This document shows positions 1-6,759 of a DNA stretch of 21,343 nucleotides, in pieces. The notes under the pieces were generated by a model that had not been told where the DNA came from, did not search any database, and saw nothing but the letters and a program-made list of their open reading frames with translations. The position numbers were made by a program, and so were the translations under genes. Within the stretch, counting starts at the first letter, position 1. Every line of letters begins with the position of its first letter. Location: NCBI GenBank assembly GCA_003521845.1, contig DPHB01000004.1, positions 1-21,343 of the forward strand, in the 5' to 3' direction. Source of the DNA: Oceanospirillaceae bacterium (GTDB lineage Bacteria > Pseudomonadota > Gammaproteobacteria > Pseudomonadales > Balneatricaceae).

Positions 1-540
1 TTAGTGGGTGGCACAGGTCCGGCTAAGCAGGTGACTCCCGCATTTCCTGGTACCTTAATTATTGACGAGGTATTGCGCATTCCTCACCAACGGCTATTTA
101 GTTTGGCCCTATGTATTGCTGTGCTGTTGCTGCTGTGGGTGTTCCTAACCCGAACCAAGGTTGGCTGGTCCATGCGAGCAGTCGCTCAAGATAGGGAGGC
201 GGCAGCGCTACAAGGCATCAATATCAATCGTACCTCCATGATTGCCATGGCCATAAGCGCTGGTCTAGCGGGTCTTGCTGGCGCGCTTATGGCGCCGATT
301 TCTAATATCTATCCACATATGGGGCACAACGTCATTATAACCGCCTTTATAGTCACCATAGTTGGGGGGCTGGGCAGCTTGTCAGGGGCCGTTTTGGCGG
401 CCTTTTTATACGCCGCATTACATACTTTTGTGACGGCTTATTACAGTGGTACCGTGGCCTCCATGGTGGGATTGTTGTTGATGGTTGTGGTGCTGATTGT
501 TAAACCCACCGGCATCATGGGCAATAGGGTGAGCGAATAA
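1..540 (+). CDS. livH: Liv-type ABC transporter permease LivH (5' end cut by window)
   Basis: The inner-membrane permease subunit of a high-affinity branched-chain amino acid (HAAT family) importer, which forms the translocation pore together with LivM. The reading frame is open from base 1, so the gene starts left of the window; about 179 C-terminal residues are present, against roughly 300 in typical LivH proteins. Visible hallmarks are the stretch RTKVGWSMRAVAQDREAAAL followed by GININRTSM, which is the conserved cytoplasmic coupling loop of LivH-type permeases (usually R..G.A.RA.A.d...A.l.GI), then hydrophobic helices containing GLAGLAGAL and the closing GGLGSLSGAVLAAFLYA segment. It ends one base before livM, so the two are surely co-transcribed and probably translationally coupled. 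The substrate is inferred from the family only; related systems carry urea, amides or other amino acids, and the binding-protein gene is not in view. Confidence 0.9.
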   Translation, partial: LVGGTGPAKQVTPAFPGTLIIDEVLRIPHQRLFSLALCIAVLLLLWVFLTRTKVGWSMRAVAQDREAAALQGININRTSMIAMAISAGLAGLAGALMAPISNIYPHMGHNVIITAFIVTIVGGLGSLSGAVLAAFLYAALHTFVTAYYSGTVASMVGLLLMVVVLIVKPTGIMGNRVSE

Positions 541-541
541 T

Positions 542-1489
542 ATGAATACTATCTCATTCACTAAAGTAATATATTGGCTGGGCTTGTGTGTGGCTTTGAT
601 ATTGCTGCCCCATTACCTGCGATACCAACACCAAGATTTTATGATTTTCTTAATCATTAACTTGTTAGTGGTAGTGAGTTACCGGCTCATGACCTTAACC
701 GGTGAATGGTCCTTGATTCATATCATTATGATGGGTGTGGGCGCCTATACCAGCGCCTTACTATCAAAAAATTTGGGTATCTCAGTATGGCTAACCATAC
801 CTCTCGCTGGCGTGGTAGCCGCCTGCTTAGCTGGCCTACTGAGTGCACCTTTATTTCGCACTACGCAATTCTATTTTTTAATCGGTTCTTTCGCCGTAGG
901 CGAAGCCATTCGCTTAGCCTGGATCTATTTTATCAAACCCTTCGGTGGTTCTAGTGGCATCAGTAGCGTGCCATCACCTGAGCTTTTTGGGATCGATTTT
1001 ATGGACCCAATCCCTTATTACTATCTGGTGTTATTGGTGGTAAGTGCGTGCTTGTTGATACTCTATCGCATTGAACATTCACGCATCGGGCTGACCTTGC
1101 ACGCCGTGCATTGGCGGGCTCCGCTAGCACAATCTGTAGGGGTGGATACGTGGAAATATCGCGCCATGGCTTTCATGATTGCCTCCTTATTTGTGGGCAT
1201 AGCAGGGGCGCTGAAAATACATTATCTAGGTAATGTAACGCCGCACCAGTTTGGTGTCGGGACCATGGTGTTTGTACTTATATGGGTCATTGTTGGCGGC
1301 TATAACACTTTTTATGGCCCTATATTTGGCGCCGTGGTGCTGTCGGTTTTGGATGAAGTGCTACGTGAACTCAATGAATACCGGCCAGCTATCTATGGTG
1401 CCTTGTTGATCGCCGCAATTATGTTTATGCCCAAAGGTCTTGAACACCTAGGTCAGCGCTATAAAACATGGCTCAAGCGTAGCCTTTAA
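542..1489 (+). CDS. livM: Liv-type ABC transporter permease LivM
   Basis: The second permease subunit of the Liv importer, 315 residues of mostly hydrophobic helices with about eight to ten membrane spans. The family pattern is clear: a central G-rich helix segment (GGSSGISSVPSPELFG, the G.T.G...iP segment of LivM), a coupling loop HSRIGLTLHAVHWRAPLAQS near residues 180-200 followed by GVDTWKYRAMAF, and a C-terminal GGYNTFYGPIFGAVVLSVLDE segment matching the G.GT..GP..GA motif. The usual coupling-loop consensus is R.GRAl.AiReNe.aA..lGi, so this copy is somewhat divergent (HAVHWRAP in place of AIREN). The start is an ATG immediately behind the livH stop, with GGTGAG inside the end of livH as ribosome binding site. 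It is shorter than the E. coli protein, which carries an N-terminal extension, but normal for many bacterial LivM proteins. Confidence 0.92.
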   Translation: MNTISFTKVIYWLGLCVALILLPHYLRYQHQDFMIFLIINLLVVVSYRLMTLTGEWSLIHIIMMGVGAYTSALLSKNLGISVWLTIPLAGVVAACLAGLLSAPLFRTTQFYFLIGSFAVGEAIRLAWIYFIKPFGGSSGISSVPSPELFGIDFMDPIPYYYLVLLVVSACLLILYRIEHSRIGLTLHAVHWRAPLAQSVGVDTWKYRAMAFMIASLFVGIAGALKIHYLGNVTPHQFGVGTMVFVLIWVIVGGYNTFYGPIFGAVVLSVLDEVLRELNEYRPAIYGALLIAAIMFMPKGLEHLGQRYKTWLKRSL

Positions 1490-1556
1490 GCCCGTCAATG
1501 ACATTGAGCGCTACCCAGTGAAGGCTGATGACTTGGGGTGCGTTTTGGAGTAAAGC

Positions 1557-2321
1557 ATGGCAGAGATACTAAAAGTAGAAAACCTAAGCAAGCAATTTGG
1601 CGGACTAAGGGCCTTGGACAAGGTTAGTTTTAGTGTAAAAGAAGGCACAATACATGGCTTGATTGGCCCCAATGGGGCCGGTAAAAGCACCATGTTTAAG
1701 AACATTTCTGGGTTTTATAGCCCCAGCTCTGGCAGCATTTCTTTTCAGGGTCAATATATACAAGGTAAGAGTCCAAGTAAGGTTGCGCAGTTAGGTATTA
1801 TACGCACCTTCCAAGAAACCACCTTGTTTCAAGAACTGACGGTTTTTGAAAATGCGCTTGTCGGTTGCCACATGCAAGCTGAAAGTGGCTTCTTGGCATC
1901 ACTTTTTGGCTGGGATAAGGAGCGCCAGCTGCGCGCCAATGAGCATGTCAATCAAGTGTTGGATTTTATGGGTTTAAGTCAGCGTCGAGATCAGTTGGCC
2001 TCTGAATTGCCCTTGGGGTCACAGCGTGCCCTGGCCCTAGCGATTGCCTTAGCGGCCAAGCCAAAGCTGGTGCTAATGGATGAACCTTTTGCCGGCATGA
2101 ACCCCGAGGAGACTAAGCATATGATGGCTTTAACTCGTAAGGTCAATGAGTCTGGCGTTACCATAGTACTTGTGGAGCATGATATGAAAGCGGTAATGGG
2201 CTTGTGTGAATATATTACAGTACTTAATTTTGGCACGTTATTGGCGCAGGGTGATCCTGCTCAAATAAGACAAGACGAAAAAGTAGTGAAAGCTTATTTG
2301 GGCGGAGGCCACAGAGACTAA
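1557..2321 (+). CDS. livG: Liv-type ABC transporter ATP-binding protein LivG
   Basis: One of two cytoplasmic ATPases that power the Liv importer, 254 residues. It has Walker A GPNGAGKST (37-45), the Q-loop region RTFQETTLFQELTVFENALVG (83-103, typical of LivG), Walker B LVLMDE (171-176) and the switch histidine in VEHDM (H208). The ABC signature is unusual: LPLGS at 151-155, followed by QRALALAIAL, where LivG proteins normally read L.yGqQRrLEiARAL. The signature Gly (154) is kept, but the second Gly/Gln pattern and the E-ARAL tail are not. The frame is intact, so the gene is not obviously broken. The ATG is preceded by GGAG at a spacing of about six bases. A 67-bp gap separates it from livM and it overlaps livF by one base (TAATG), which implies coupled translation of the two ATPases. 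Confidence 0.93.
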   Translation: MAEILKVENLSKQFGGLRALDKVSFSVKEGTIHGLIGPNGAGKSTMFKNISGFYSPSSGSISFQGQYIQGKSPSKVAQLGIIRTFQETTLFQELTVFENALVGCHMQAESGFLASLFGWDKERQLRANEHVNQVLDFMGLSQRRDQLASELPLGSQRALALAIALAAKPKLVLMDEPFAGMNPEETKHMMALTRKVNESGVTIVLVEHDMKAVMGLCEYITVLNFGTLLAQGDPAQIRQDEKVVKAYLGGGHRD

Positions 2322-3028
2322 TGTTACTTAGCTTAAACGATGTGCATGTGCACTATAATAAGATTGCGGCTTTGCAGGGTGTTTCAGTAGAGCTAGAGGA
2401 AGGTGATTTCATCACTTTTATCGGTTCTAATGGGGCTGGAAAAAGTACCACCTTGCGCACTATAGTGGGCTTGGAAAAACCCAGTAAAGGCGAATTGTTT
2501 TACGCGGGACACAAGCTAAATGACTTGAGCCCAGATCAAATTGTGAAATTGGGCATTGCCTTAGTGCCCGAAGGACGCCGCGTATTCAAAGACTTATCGA
2601 TCGTAGAAAATCTGTATTTAGGCGCTTTTACACGCAACGATAAGGACGGCATTGAACAAGATTTACAGCGAGTGTACAACTACTTCCCGCGCTTGTTGGA
2701 ACGCCGCCATCAGTTGGCTCGGACCTTAAGTGGTGGGGAGCAGCAAATGCTAGCTATTGGCCGGGCGTTGATGTCCAACCCGCGACTGTTATTGCTGGAC
2801 GAACCGTCGCTCGGGTTAGCACCTATCATTGTGCAAGAAATAGCAAAAATATTACTGGATATTAACCAGGCTGGCATGAGCATTATTTTGGTCGAGCAAA
2901 ATGCTGATCTAGCGCTGGAGTTAGCAAACCAAGGTTATGTACTGGAAACTGGGCGTATCGCTTTATCTGGTGAGGCCAGTAAACTCATCAGTGATGAGCA
3001 TGTGAAGACCGCCTACCTAGGTTTGTGA
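2321..3028 (+). CDS. livF: Liv-type ABC transporter ATP-binding protein LivF
   Basis: The partner ATPase of LivG, 235 residues, close to the usual 233-240. It has Walker A GSNGAGKST (35-43), a canonical signature LSGGE (136-140) followed by QQMLAIGRALMSNP, and Walker B LLLLDE (156-161). The PEGRRVFKDLSIVENLYLGA stretch (83-102) is the LivF-specific block. The position of the switch histidine holds Gln (LVEQNADLAL), as in E. coli LivF, so this is a family trait and not a defect. With LivG carrying an odd signature and LivF a canonical one, the two composite ATP sites of the heterodimer are probably unequal. It begins inside the livG stop codon and is the last gene of the operon; the convergent Nudix gene stops only four bases further on and no hairpin terminator is visible between them. 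Confidence 0.95.
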   Translation: MLLSLNDVHVHYNKIAALQGVSVELEEGDFITFIGSNGAGKSTTLRTIVGLEKPSKGELFYAGHKLNDLSPDQIVKLGIALVPEGRRVFKDLSIVENLYLGAFTRNDKDGIEQDLQRVYNYFPRLLERRHQLARTLSGGEQQMLAIGRALMSNPRLLLLDEPSLGLAPIIVQEIAKILLDINQAGMSIILVEQNADLALELANQGYVLETGRIALSGEASKLISDEHVKTAYLGL

Positions 3029-3032
3029 GTGG

Positions 3033-3557
3033 TCAAAATTCCAAGTGATGTAAATTGAAGGTACCGTTCTTACGATCTTCTAGAAAATGTTTGAGGGTCT
3101 GCTTGACGGTGCCAAATGCGATATCATCCCACGGGATTTCAGCGGCCGTAAAAAGGCCAACCTCACTACTTTCTGTAGTGGGGCCAAAAGTGTCATCGGC
3201 CATTTTGGCCAGATAAAACATATGCACCTGATTGATGCGCGGCACATTACAAATACTATATAGTTCACCGATGGCAACGTCGGCCTGAGATTCTTCGATG
3301 GTTTCGCGCCATGCGCCCTGTTGTGTAGTTTCGCCGTTTTCCATAAATCCAGCAGGCAGTGTCCAATAACCTAGGCGTGGTTCAATGGAGCGTTTGCACA
3401 GCAAAATCTGGTCGCCGTACACAGGAATGCTACCGGCAATAATGCGCGGGTTTTCATAGAAAATGATATCGCAAGAAGAACACATAAAGCGTTCGCGATT
3501 GTCACCAGCAGGAATGGTGACCACTATGTCGGCCCGGCAATGGCTGCAATACTTCAT
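3033..3557 (-). CDS. Nudix hydrolase with N-terminal zinc ribbon
   Basis: A Nudix pyrophosphohydrolase of 174 residues with an N-terminal zinc ribbon (C4, C7, C26, C29) that resembles the metal-binding part of NADH pyrophosphatase NudC. The Nudix box lies at 70-92: G70, E76, then R84-E85 and E88-E89, the metal-binding core. The position normally occupied by Gly near the end of the box is Gln91, and the hydrophobic position after RE is Thr86, small departures seen in several subfamilies. Preceding PRIIAG and LGYWTLPAGFMENGE are typical of the 'zinc ribbon plus Nudix' ADP-ribose/NADH-type hydrolases. The substrate cannot be read from sequence. I chose ATG at 3557, since AGGTG sits six bases upstream; a GTG three codons earlier (3566) overlaps that ribosome binding site. 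It is divergent from the next Nudix gene. Confidence 0.88.
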   Translation of the reverse strand: MKYCSHCRADIVVTIPAGDNRERFMCSSCDIIFYENPRIIAGSIPVYGDQILLCKRSIEPRLGYWTLPAGFMENGETTQQGAWRETIEESQADVAIGELYSICNVPRINQVHMFYLAKMADDTFGPTTESSEVGLFTAAEIPWDDIAFGTVKQTLKHFLEDRKNGTFNLHHLEF

Positions 3558-3653
3558 TAGGAACACCTAGCGCAGATAATTAATGACTAATATTGTAGAA
3601 TAAACCAGTTAGTCGATATAGTCATATTCGAGAAAAGCGGAATAAAATCCTGT

Positions 3654-4232
3654 ATGTATGAGTTTTTAAGTCAAAAATTAGCCAACTTACCGGCACGGCA
3701 ATTGAATACTGCAGGCCAAAAGCCCGCGGCGGTGCTGTTGGCGGTGACTAACGATACAGAGAATCCACAAATTATACTAACTCAGCGTTCTATGAACTTG
3801 TCTACCCACCAAGGTCAAGTGGCTTTTCCGGGCGGTAAGTGTGATGACGATGATGTAGATGACGCCGCCACTGCTTTGCGTGAGGCCCACGAAGAAGTGG
3901 CCCTGTTGCCTTCGTCGGTAAAGGTGGTGGGCAATATGGGGCAGGTATATTCGCGCCATGGTTTCGTGGTAACCCCGGTAGTAGGGGTTGTTGACTCAGC
4001 CGTACTAGACGATTTAAAAGCCAACCCCGATGAACTTGATCACGTGTTTTGTGTACCCTTGGCGTTCTTTCTTAATGATACGCCACATATGCGCCAAGTG
4101 GAGATGCTGCCTGGTTACCATCAGGTGCCAACTTTTCAATATGGCGAGTTCACTATCTGGGGTATGACGGCCTTTGTGCTAGCAGAGTTTTTCAATCATG
4201 TGTATGATGCCGGCTTCGACATTCAGCGATAG
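3654..4232 (+). CDS. nudL: CoA pyrophosphatase-type Nudix hydrolase (NudL family)
   Basis: A Nudix enzyme of 192 residues that matches the E. coli NudL/YeaB group, which cleaves coenzyme A and its esters to 3',5'-ADP and phosphopantetheine. The CoA-specific UPF0035 block is clear at 42-61 (LTQRSMNLSTHQGQVAFPGG) and merges into the Nudix box, which ends in LREAHEEVAL (R76, E77, E80, E81 as metal ligands). The glycine-then-glutamate part of the classical box is replaced by an Asp-rich run (D64-D67), as I remember it also being in E. coli NudL (GGAVDDTD). C-terminal WGMTAFVLAEFFNHV is the family's end motif. The start ATG lies about 96 bp from the divergent zinc-ribbon Nudix gene; the ribosome binding site is poor. 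A DUF1289 gene follows after 37 bp, likely in the same transcript. Confidence 0.9.
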   Translation: MYEFLSQKLANLPARQLNTAGQKPAAVLLAVTNDTENPQIILTQRSMNLSTHQGQVAFPGGKCDDDDVDDAATALREAHEEVALLPSSVKVVGNMGQVYSRHGFVVTPVVGVVDSAVLDDLKANPDELDHVFCVPLAFFLNDTPHMRQVEMLPGYHQVPTFQYGEFTIWGMTAFVLAEFFNHVYDAGFDIQR

Positions 4233-4269
4233 CCAAGGCTAGCCAAAAGTAGAGAGATAAGCAGTAATC

Positions 4270-4458
4270 ATGAGTACCGAAAAGCCCATCAAATCCCCTT
4301 GCGTTAACGTTTGCTATCTAGATGACAAGGACATTTGTCAGGGTTGTTATCGCAGCAGTGAAGAAATCACTAAGTGGGTGCGTTTGGATAATGAGGGGCG
4401 GCGCAAAATTTTGCAAAAGGTGGCTGAGCGCGAAGCGGCCAGCCCTTTTGTTAGCTAG
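4270..4458 (+). CDS. DUF1289 family small cysteine-rich protein
   Basis: A 62-residue protein of the DUF1289 family (E. coli YdhL type). The domain is defined by its cysteines: C11-x3-C15 in SPCVNVCYLDD, then C23-x2-C26 in ICQGCYRS, followed by the conserved EITKWVRLDNEGRRKIL helix (about 32-48). The four-Cys arrangement suggests binding of a metal or Fe-S cluster, but the function of the family is not known to me. These proteins are frequently encoded beside Nudix or acyl-CoA related genes; here the gene follows nudL. The start ATG is preceded by GAGAGATAAGCAGTAATC, so AGAGA is a distant, weak ribosome site. Its TAG stop shares a CTAG palindrome with the stop of the convergent corB gene (bases 4455-4458). 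Confidence 0.85.
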   Translation: MSTEKPIKSPCVNVCYLDDKDICQGCYRSSEEITKWVRLDNEGRRKILQKVAEREAASPFVS

Positions 4459-5750
4459 TCCTCGTCCTCACTCAGCTCAAGCATTGCTTGGCGGCGAATA
4501 CGCGCTGTCTTAATAAAGTTGTCTTTGATTTGCACGGTCTCTATTAGGTAGGGGCCTAGTTGCAAGCAGACATTGTTTTGGGGGATTTCTTCCAAGCTTT
4601 CGGTGATCAAGCCGTTCAAGGTTTTTGGCCCATTAACCGGAAGGTCCCAAGTCAAAGCCTTGTTCACGTCACGAATTGTGGCGGTGCCATCGACGAAATA
4701 AGAACCATCTTCCTGTGGGTGAATGTCCTCATTGTCGGCATCTTGGTCTTCTGCCATATCGCCAACAATTTCTTCAAGAATATCTTCCAAAGTGGTTAAG
4801 CCTTGGATGTCACCGTACTCGTCAACTACCAACGCCATCCAATGACGGGCTTTTTGAAAGTTAAGCAGCTGCGTATTAAGGGCTGTGCTTTCCGGAATAA
4901 AATACGGTTCCCTAGAAAGTTTAAGTAAGTCCTCTTTAGTGGGGTTGTTCATCTGCAACAAGGGTAAGATCTGACGCACATGGATAACACCAATAATATC
5001 ATTTAGCTCATCTTGGTATAGTGGTAGGCGGGTGTGGGGGCTTTGGCTAATGGTGGCCAAAATGGTGTCTATGTCGTCATTGACGTCGATGCCTACAATT
5101 TCGTTACGTGGAATCATCACGTCTTCCACGGTAACGCTTTCAAGGTCCAATATGCTCAGTAACATAGATTGATTACGGCGCGGAATCAAAGCACCAGCTT
5201 CGTTCACTATGGTGCGTAGCTCTTCCGTGCTTAGGTGGTCGTTAGACTGTGCGTTGGCGTTGAAGCCTAGTAGGCGTAGTAAGCCGTTACAAATGGTATT
5301 GACGATCCATACAAATGGATACAGGATGGCCAGTAGTGGGCGTAATATTAGGGAAGCAGGAAAGGCAACCTGTTCTGGCTTAAGGGCGGCAACGGTCTTG
5401 GGCGTGACTTCTGCGAAAATCAAAATCACTAAAGTAAGTGCTGCGGTGGCTACAGCCACACCAGCATCGCCCATGAGGCGCAAAGCAATCATGGTGGCAA
5501 TGGCCGACGCCAAGATGTTAACAAAGTTATTACCAATCAATATCACGCCGATAAGGCGGTCAGGGCGTTGTAATAATTTTGCTGCACGCATGGCTCCCCG
5601 GTGCTTCTGTTTCACCAGATGGCGTAGGCGGTAGCGGTTCAGGGACATCATTCCAGTTTCGGAACTGGAGAAGAAGGCTGATAAGAAAATCAGGAAGACG
5701 AGGCTAGTAAATAAGTAGCCTATGGGAATCTCGCTCAATGCGTGGTTCAC
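4455..5750 (-). CDS. corB: CorB-like CNNM/CBS domain membrane protein (HlyC/CorC family)
   Basis: An inner-membrane protein of 431 residues, orthologous by sequence and position to E. coli YfjD/CorB, linked to Mg2+/Co2+ homeostasis. The N-terminal DUF21 (CNNM) domain spans roughly 10-190 with the hallmark SSSETGMMSLNRYRLRHL near residue 28 and the motif LIGNNFVNILASAIATM. A CBS pair follows (about 205-330; VEDVMIPRNEIVGID and DEYGDIQGLTTLEDILEEIVGD) and a C-terminal CorC/HlyC transporter-associated domain (about 345-425). The start is uncertain: GTG at 5750 is given, but AGGTGA overlapping it is well placed (8 bases) for a TTG at 5738 that would give a protein 4 residues shorter and closer in N-terminal length to the E. 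coli protein. It lies downstream of ypjD on the same strand, with its own likely promoter. Confidence 0.93.
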   Translation of the reverse strand: MNHALSEIPIGYLFTSLVFLIFLSAFFSSSETGMMSLNRYRLRHLVKQKHRGAMRAAKLLQRPDRLIGVILIGNNFVNILASAIATMIALRLMGDAGVAVATAALTLVILIFAEVTPKTVAALKPEQVAFPASLILRPLLAILYPFVWIVNTICNGLLRLLGFNANAQSNDHLSTEELRTIVNEAGALIPRRNQSMLLSILDLESVTVEDVMIPRNEIVGIDVNDDIDTILATISQSPHTRLPLYQDELNDIIGVIHVRQILPLLQMNNPTKEDLLKLSREPYFIPESTALNTQLLNFQKARHWMALVVDEYGDIQGLTTLEDILEEIVGDMAEDQDADNEDIHPQEDGSYFVDGTATIRDVNKALTWDLPVNGPKTLNGLITESLEEIPQNNVCLQLGPYLIETVQIKDNFIKTARIRRQAMLELSEDED

Positions 5751-5773
5751 CTATGTTAGTAATTGGTTTTAGA

Positions 5774-5801
5774 TTTTTATGTTTGTAAGGCTGGCTGTCA
5801 A
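5774..5801 (-). promoter_or_regulatory. Putative sigma-70 promoter of corB
   Basis: On the minus strand there is a perfect TTGACA (-35, plus-strand bases 5796-5801), a 16-base spacer and TAAAAA (-10, 5774-5779, 4 of 6 consensus). Transcription would begin near 5767, leaving a leader of under 20 bases before the GTG at 5750. This would let corB be expressed apart from ypjD. Inferred from sequence only. Confidence 0.5.
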
Positions 5802-5825
5802 GCAATAATTGAGATGTAGGCTGAT

Positions 5826-6617
5826 TTACAATAAATATTCTATGACGAGCTTAGAGCCGAAATAGGACAGTAGTAGCAGTAAAAAGCCCACCAAGGTCCA
5901 GCGAATAGCCGTACGTCCGCGCCAACCAAAGCGATAATGCCCTACCAATAAAGCCGCAAATATCACCCACGCACTCACAGAAAGGGCGGTTTTGTGTACC
6001 ACCTGTTGAGCAAACATGTCTTCCATATAGATAAAACCTGTAGCTAGACCTAGTGTCAGCAAAATAATGCCCGTGGCAAGTAGCTCAAATAACAGGCTTT
6101 CCATGGTTTGTAGCGGCGGTAGGCTGCGTAACAATGGTGATGAATGGTGGCTTTTTAGAGTCGTATTTTGGTAGGCCAAAATGACCGCCTGTAGAGCGGC
6201 AACGGCAATAAGCGAATAAGCCAAAAAAGAAAATAATATATGTAGTAGCAGCTCTGTGGCATAAACCATTGGCGCGGCTGTGGGTGGTGTAAATATAGAA
6301 AATGCTAAGCACAGCGCCGCTATGGGCATGATCACGATTAACAAGTTAGCGGCAGGTTTACGGAAACTGCTGAACAAAACTACGCCGGTAACGCTCCAGG
6401 CCGTAAGAGATATGGCAGAACCCAAGTCTAATAATAGGCCTTGATTGGTAAATACATGCAGATAAACCGTCAAGCTGTGGGCCAGCCACCCGATCACGCC
6501 AATGCGGCTTGGTCGAGGTTGTTGCGTTGGTCTGCTGTCCAACAGTAGCTGACGTTGGCGCCAGCTTCCTAGAAGGTATCCAGCTAATGCAATAAGGCTG
6601 CTTAAGGCAAATATCAT
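5826..6617 (-). CDS. ypjD: YpjD-type inner membrane protein (CcsA/cytochrome c assembly family)
   Basis: A polytopic membrane protein of 263 residues, the length of E. coli YpjD, which belongs to the CcsA/ResC (cytochrome c assembly protein) superfamily. Around eight hydrophobic helices are visible: the N-terminal ALSSLIALAGYLLGSW, then SAISLTAWSVTGVVLF, LLIVIMPIAALCLAFSIF, the conserved LLLHILFSFLAYSLIAVAAL, LFELLATGIILLTLGLATGF, TALSVSAWVIFAALLVGHY and WTLVGFLLLLLSYFGSKLVI. Histidines in LLLHILFS and VVHKTALS are at positions used for haem contact in CcsA relatives, but the WWD haem motif of true CcsA/CcmF is absent, so haem handling is not proven. The gene is divergent from ffh and upstream of corB on the same strand, the same arrangement as in E. 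coli. The physiological role is unknown. Confidence 0.88.
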   Translation of the reverse strand: MIFALSSLIALAGYLLGSWRQRQLLLDSRPTQQPRPSRIGVIGWLAHSLTVYLHVFTNQGLLLDLGSAISLTAWSVTGVVLFSSFRKPAANLLIVIMPIAALCLAFSIFTPPTAAPMVYATELLLHILFSFLAYSLIAVAALQAVILAYQNTTLKSHHSSPLLRSLPPLQTMESLLFELLATGIILLTLGLATGFIYMEDMFAQQVVHKTALSVSAWVIFAALLVGHYRFGWRGRTAIRWTLVGFLLLLLSYFGSKLVIEYLL

Positions 6618-6690
6618 GGTTGTAAAATCCCGAGGCTAGAATGGCCGCTATTCAACCCCCATTGTAATAGCTTAAGGGCGGCAAGGGAAC

Positions 6691-6719
6691 TGCCCATCAG
6701 CGTCGATTCCGGTTATACT
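6691..6719 (+). promoter_or_regulatory. Putative ffh promoter
   Basis: TATACT at 6714-6719 is a good -10 hexamer; 17 bases upstream is TGCCCA, a poor -35. Transcription would start near 6726, giving a leader of about 34 bases before the ffh ATG. The 142-bp divergent region must hold promoters for both ypjD and ffh; I could not find a convincing one for ypjD. Confidence 0.35.
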
Positions 6720-6759
6720 TAGCGGTTGAAGAAGTTACGACTGTATACACGAGATTTCC

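Noticed and set aside
3033..3557. Possible full NADH pyrophosphatase NudC
   Set aside because: At 174 residues it lacks the long N-terminal domain of NudC (about 257 residues); only the zinc ribbon and Nudix fold are present.
5209..5634. 141-codon open frame on the plus strand opposite corB
   Set aside because: Antisense to the conserved CNNM and CBS coding region; Arg/Ser/Ala-rich with no recognisable domain.
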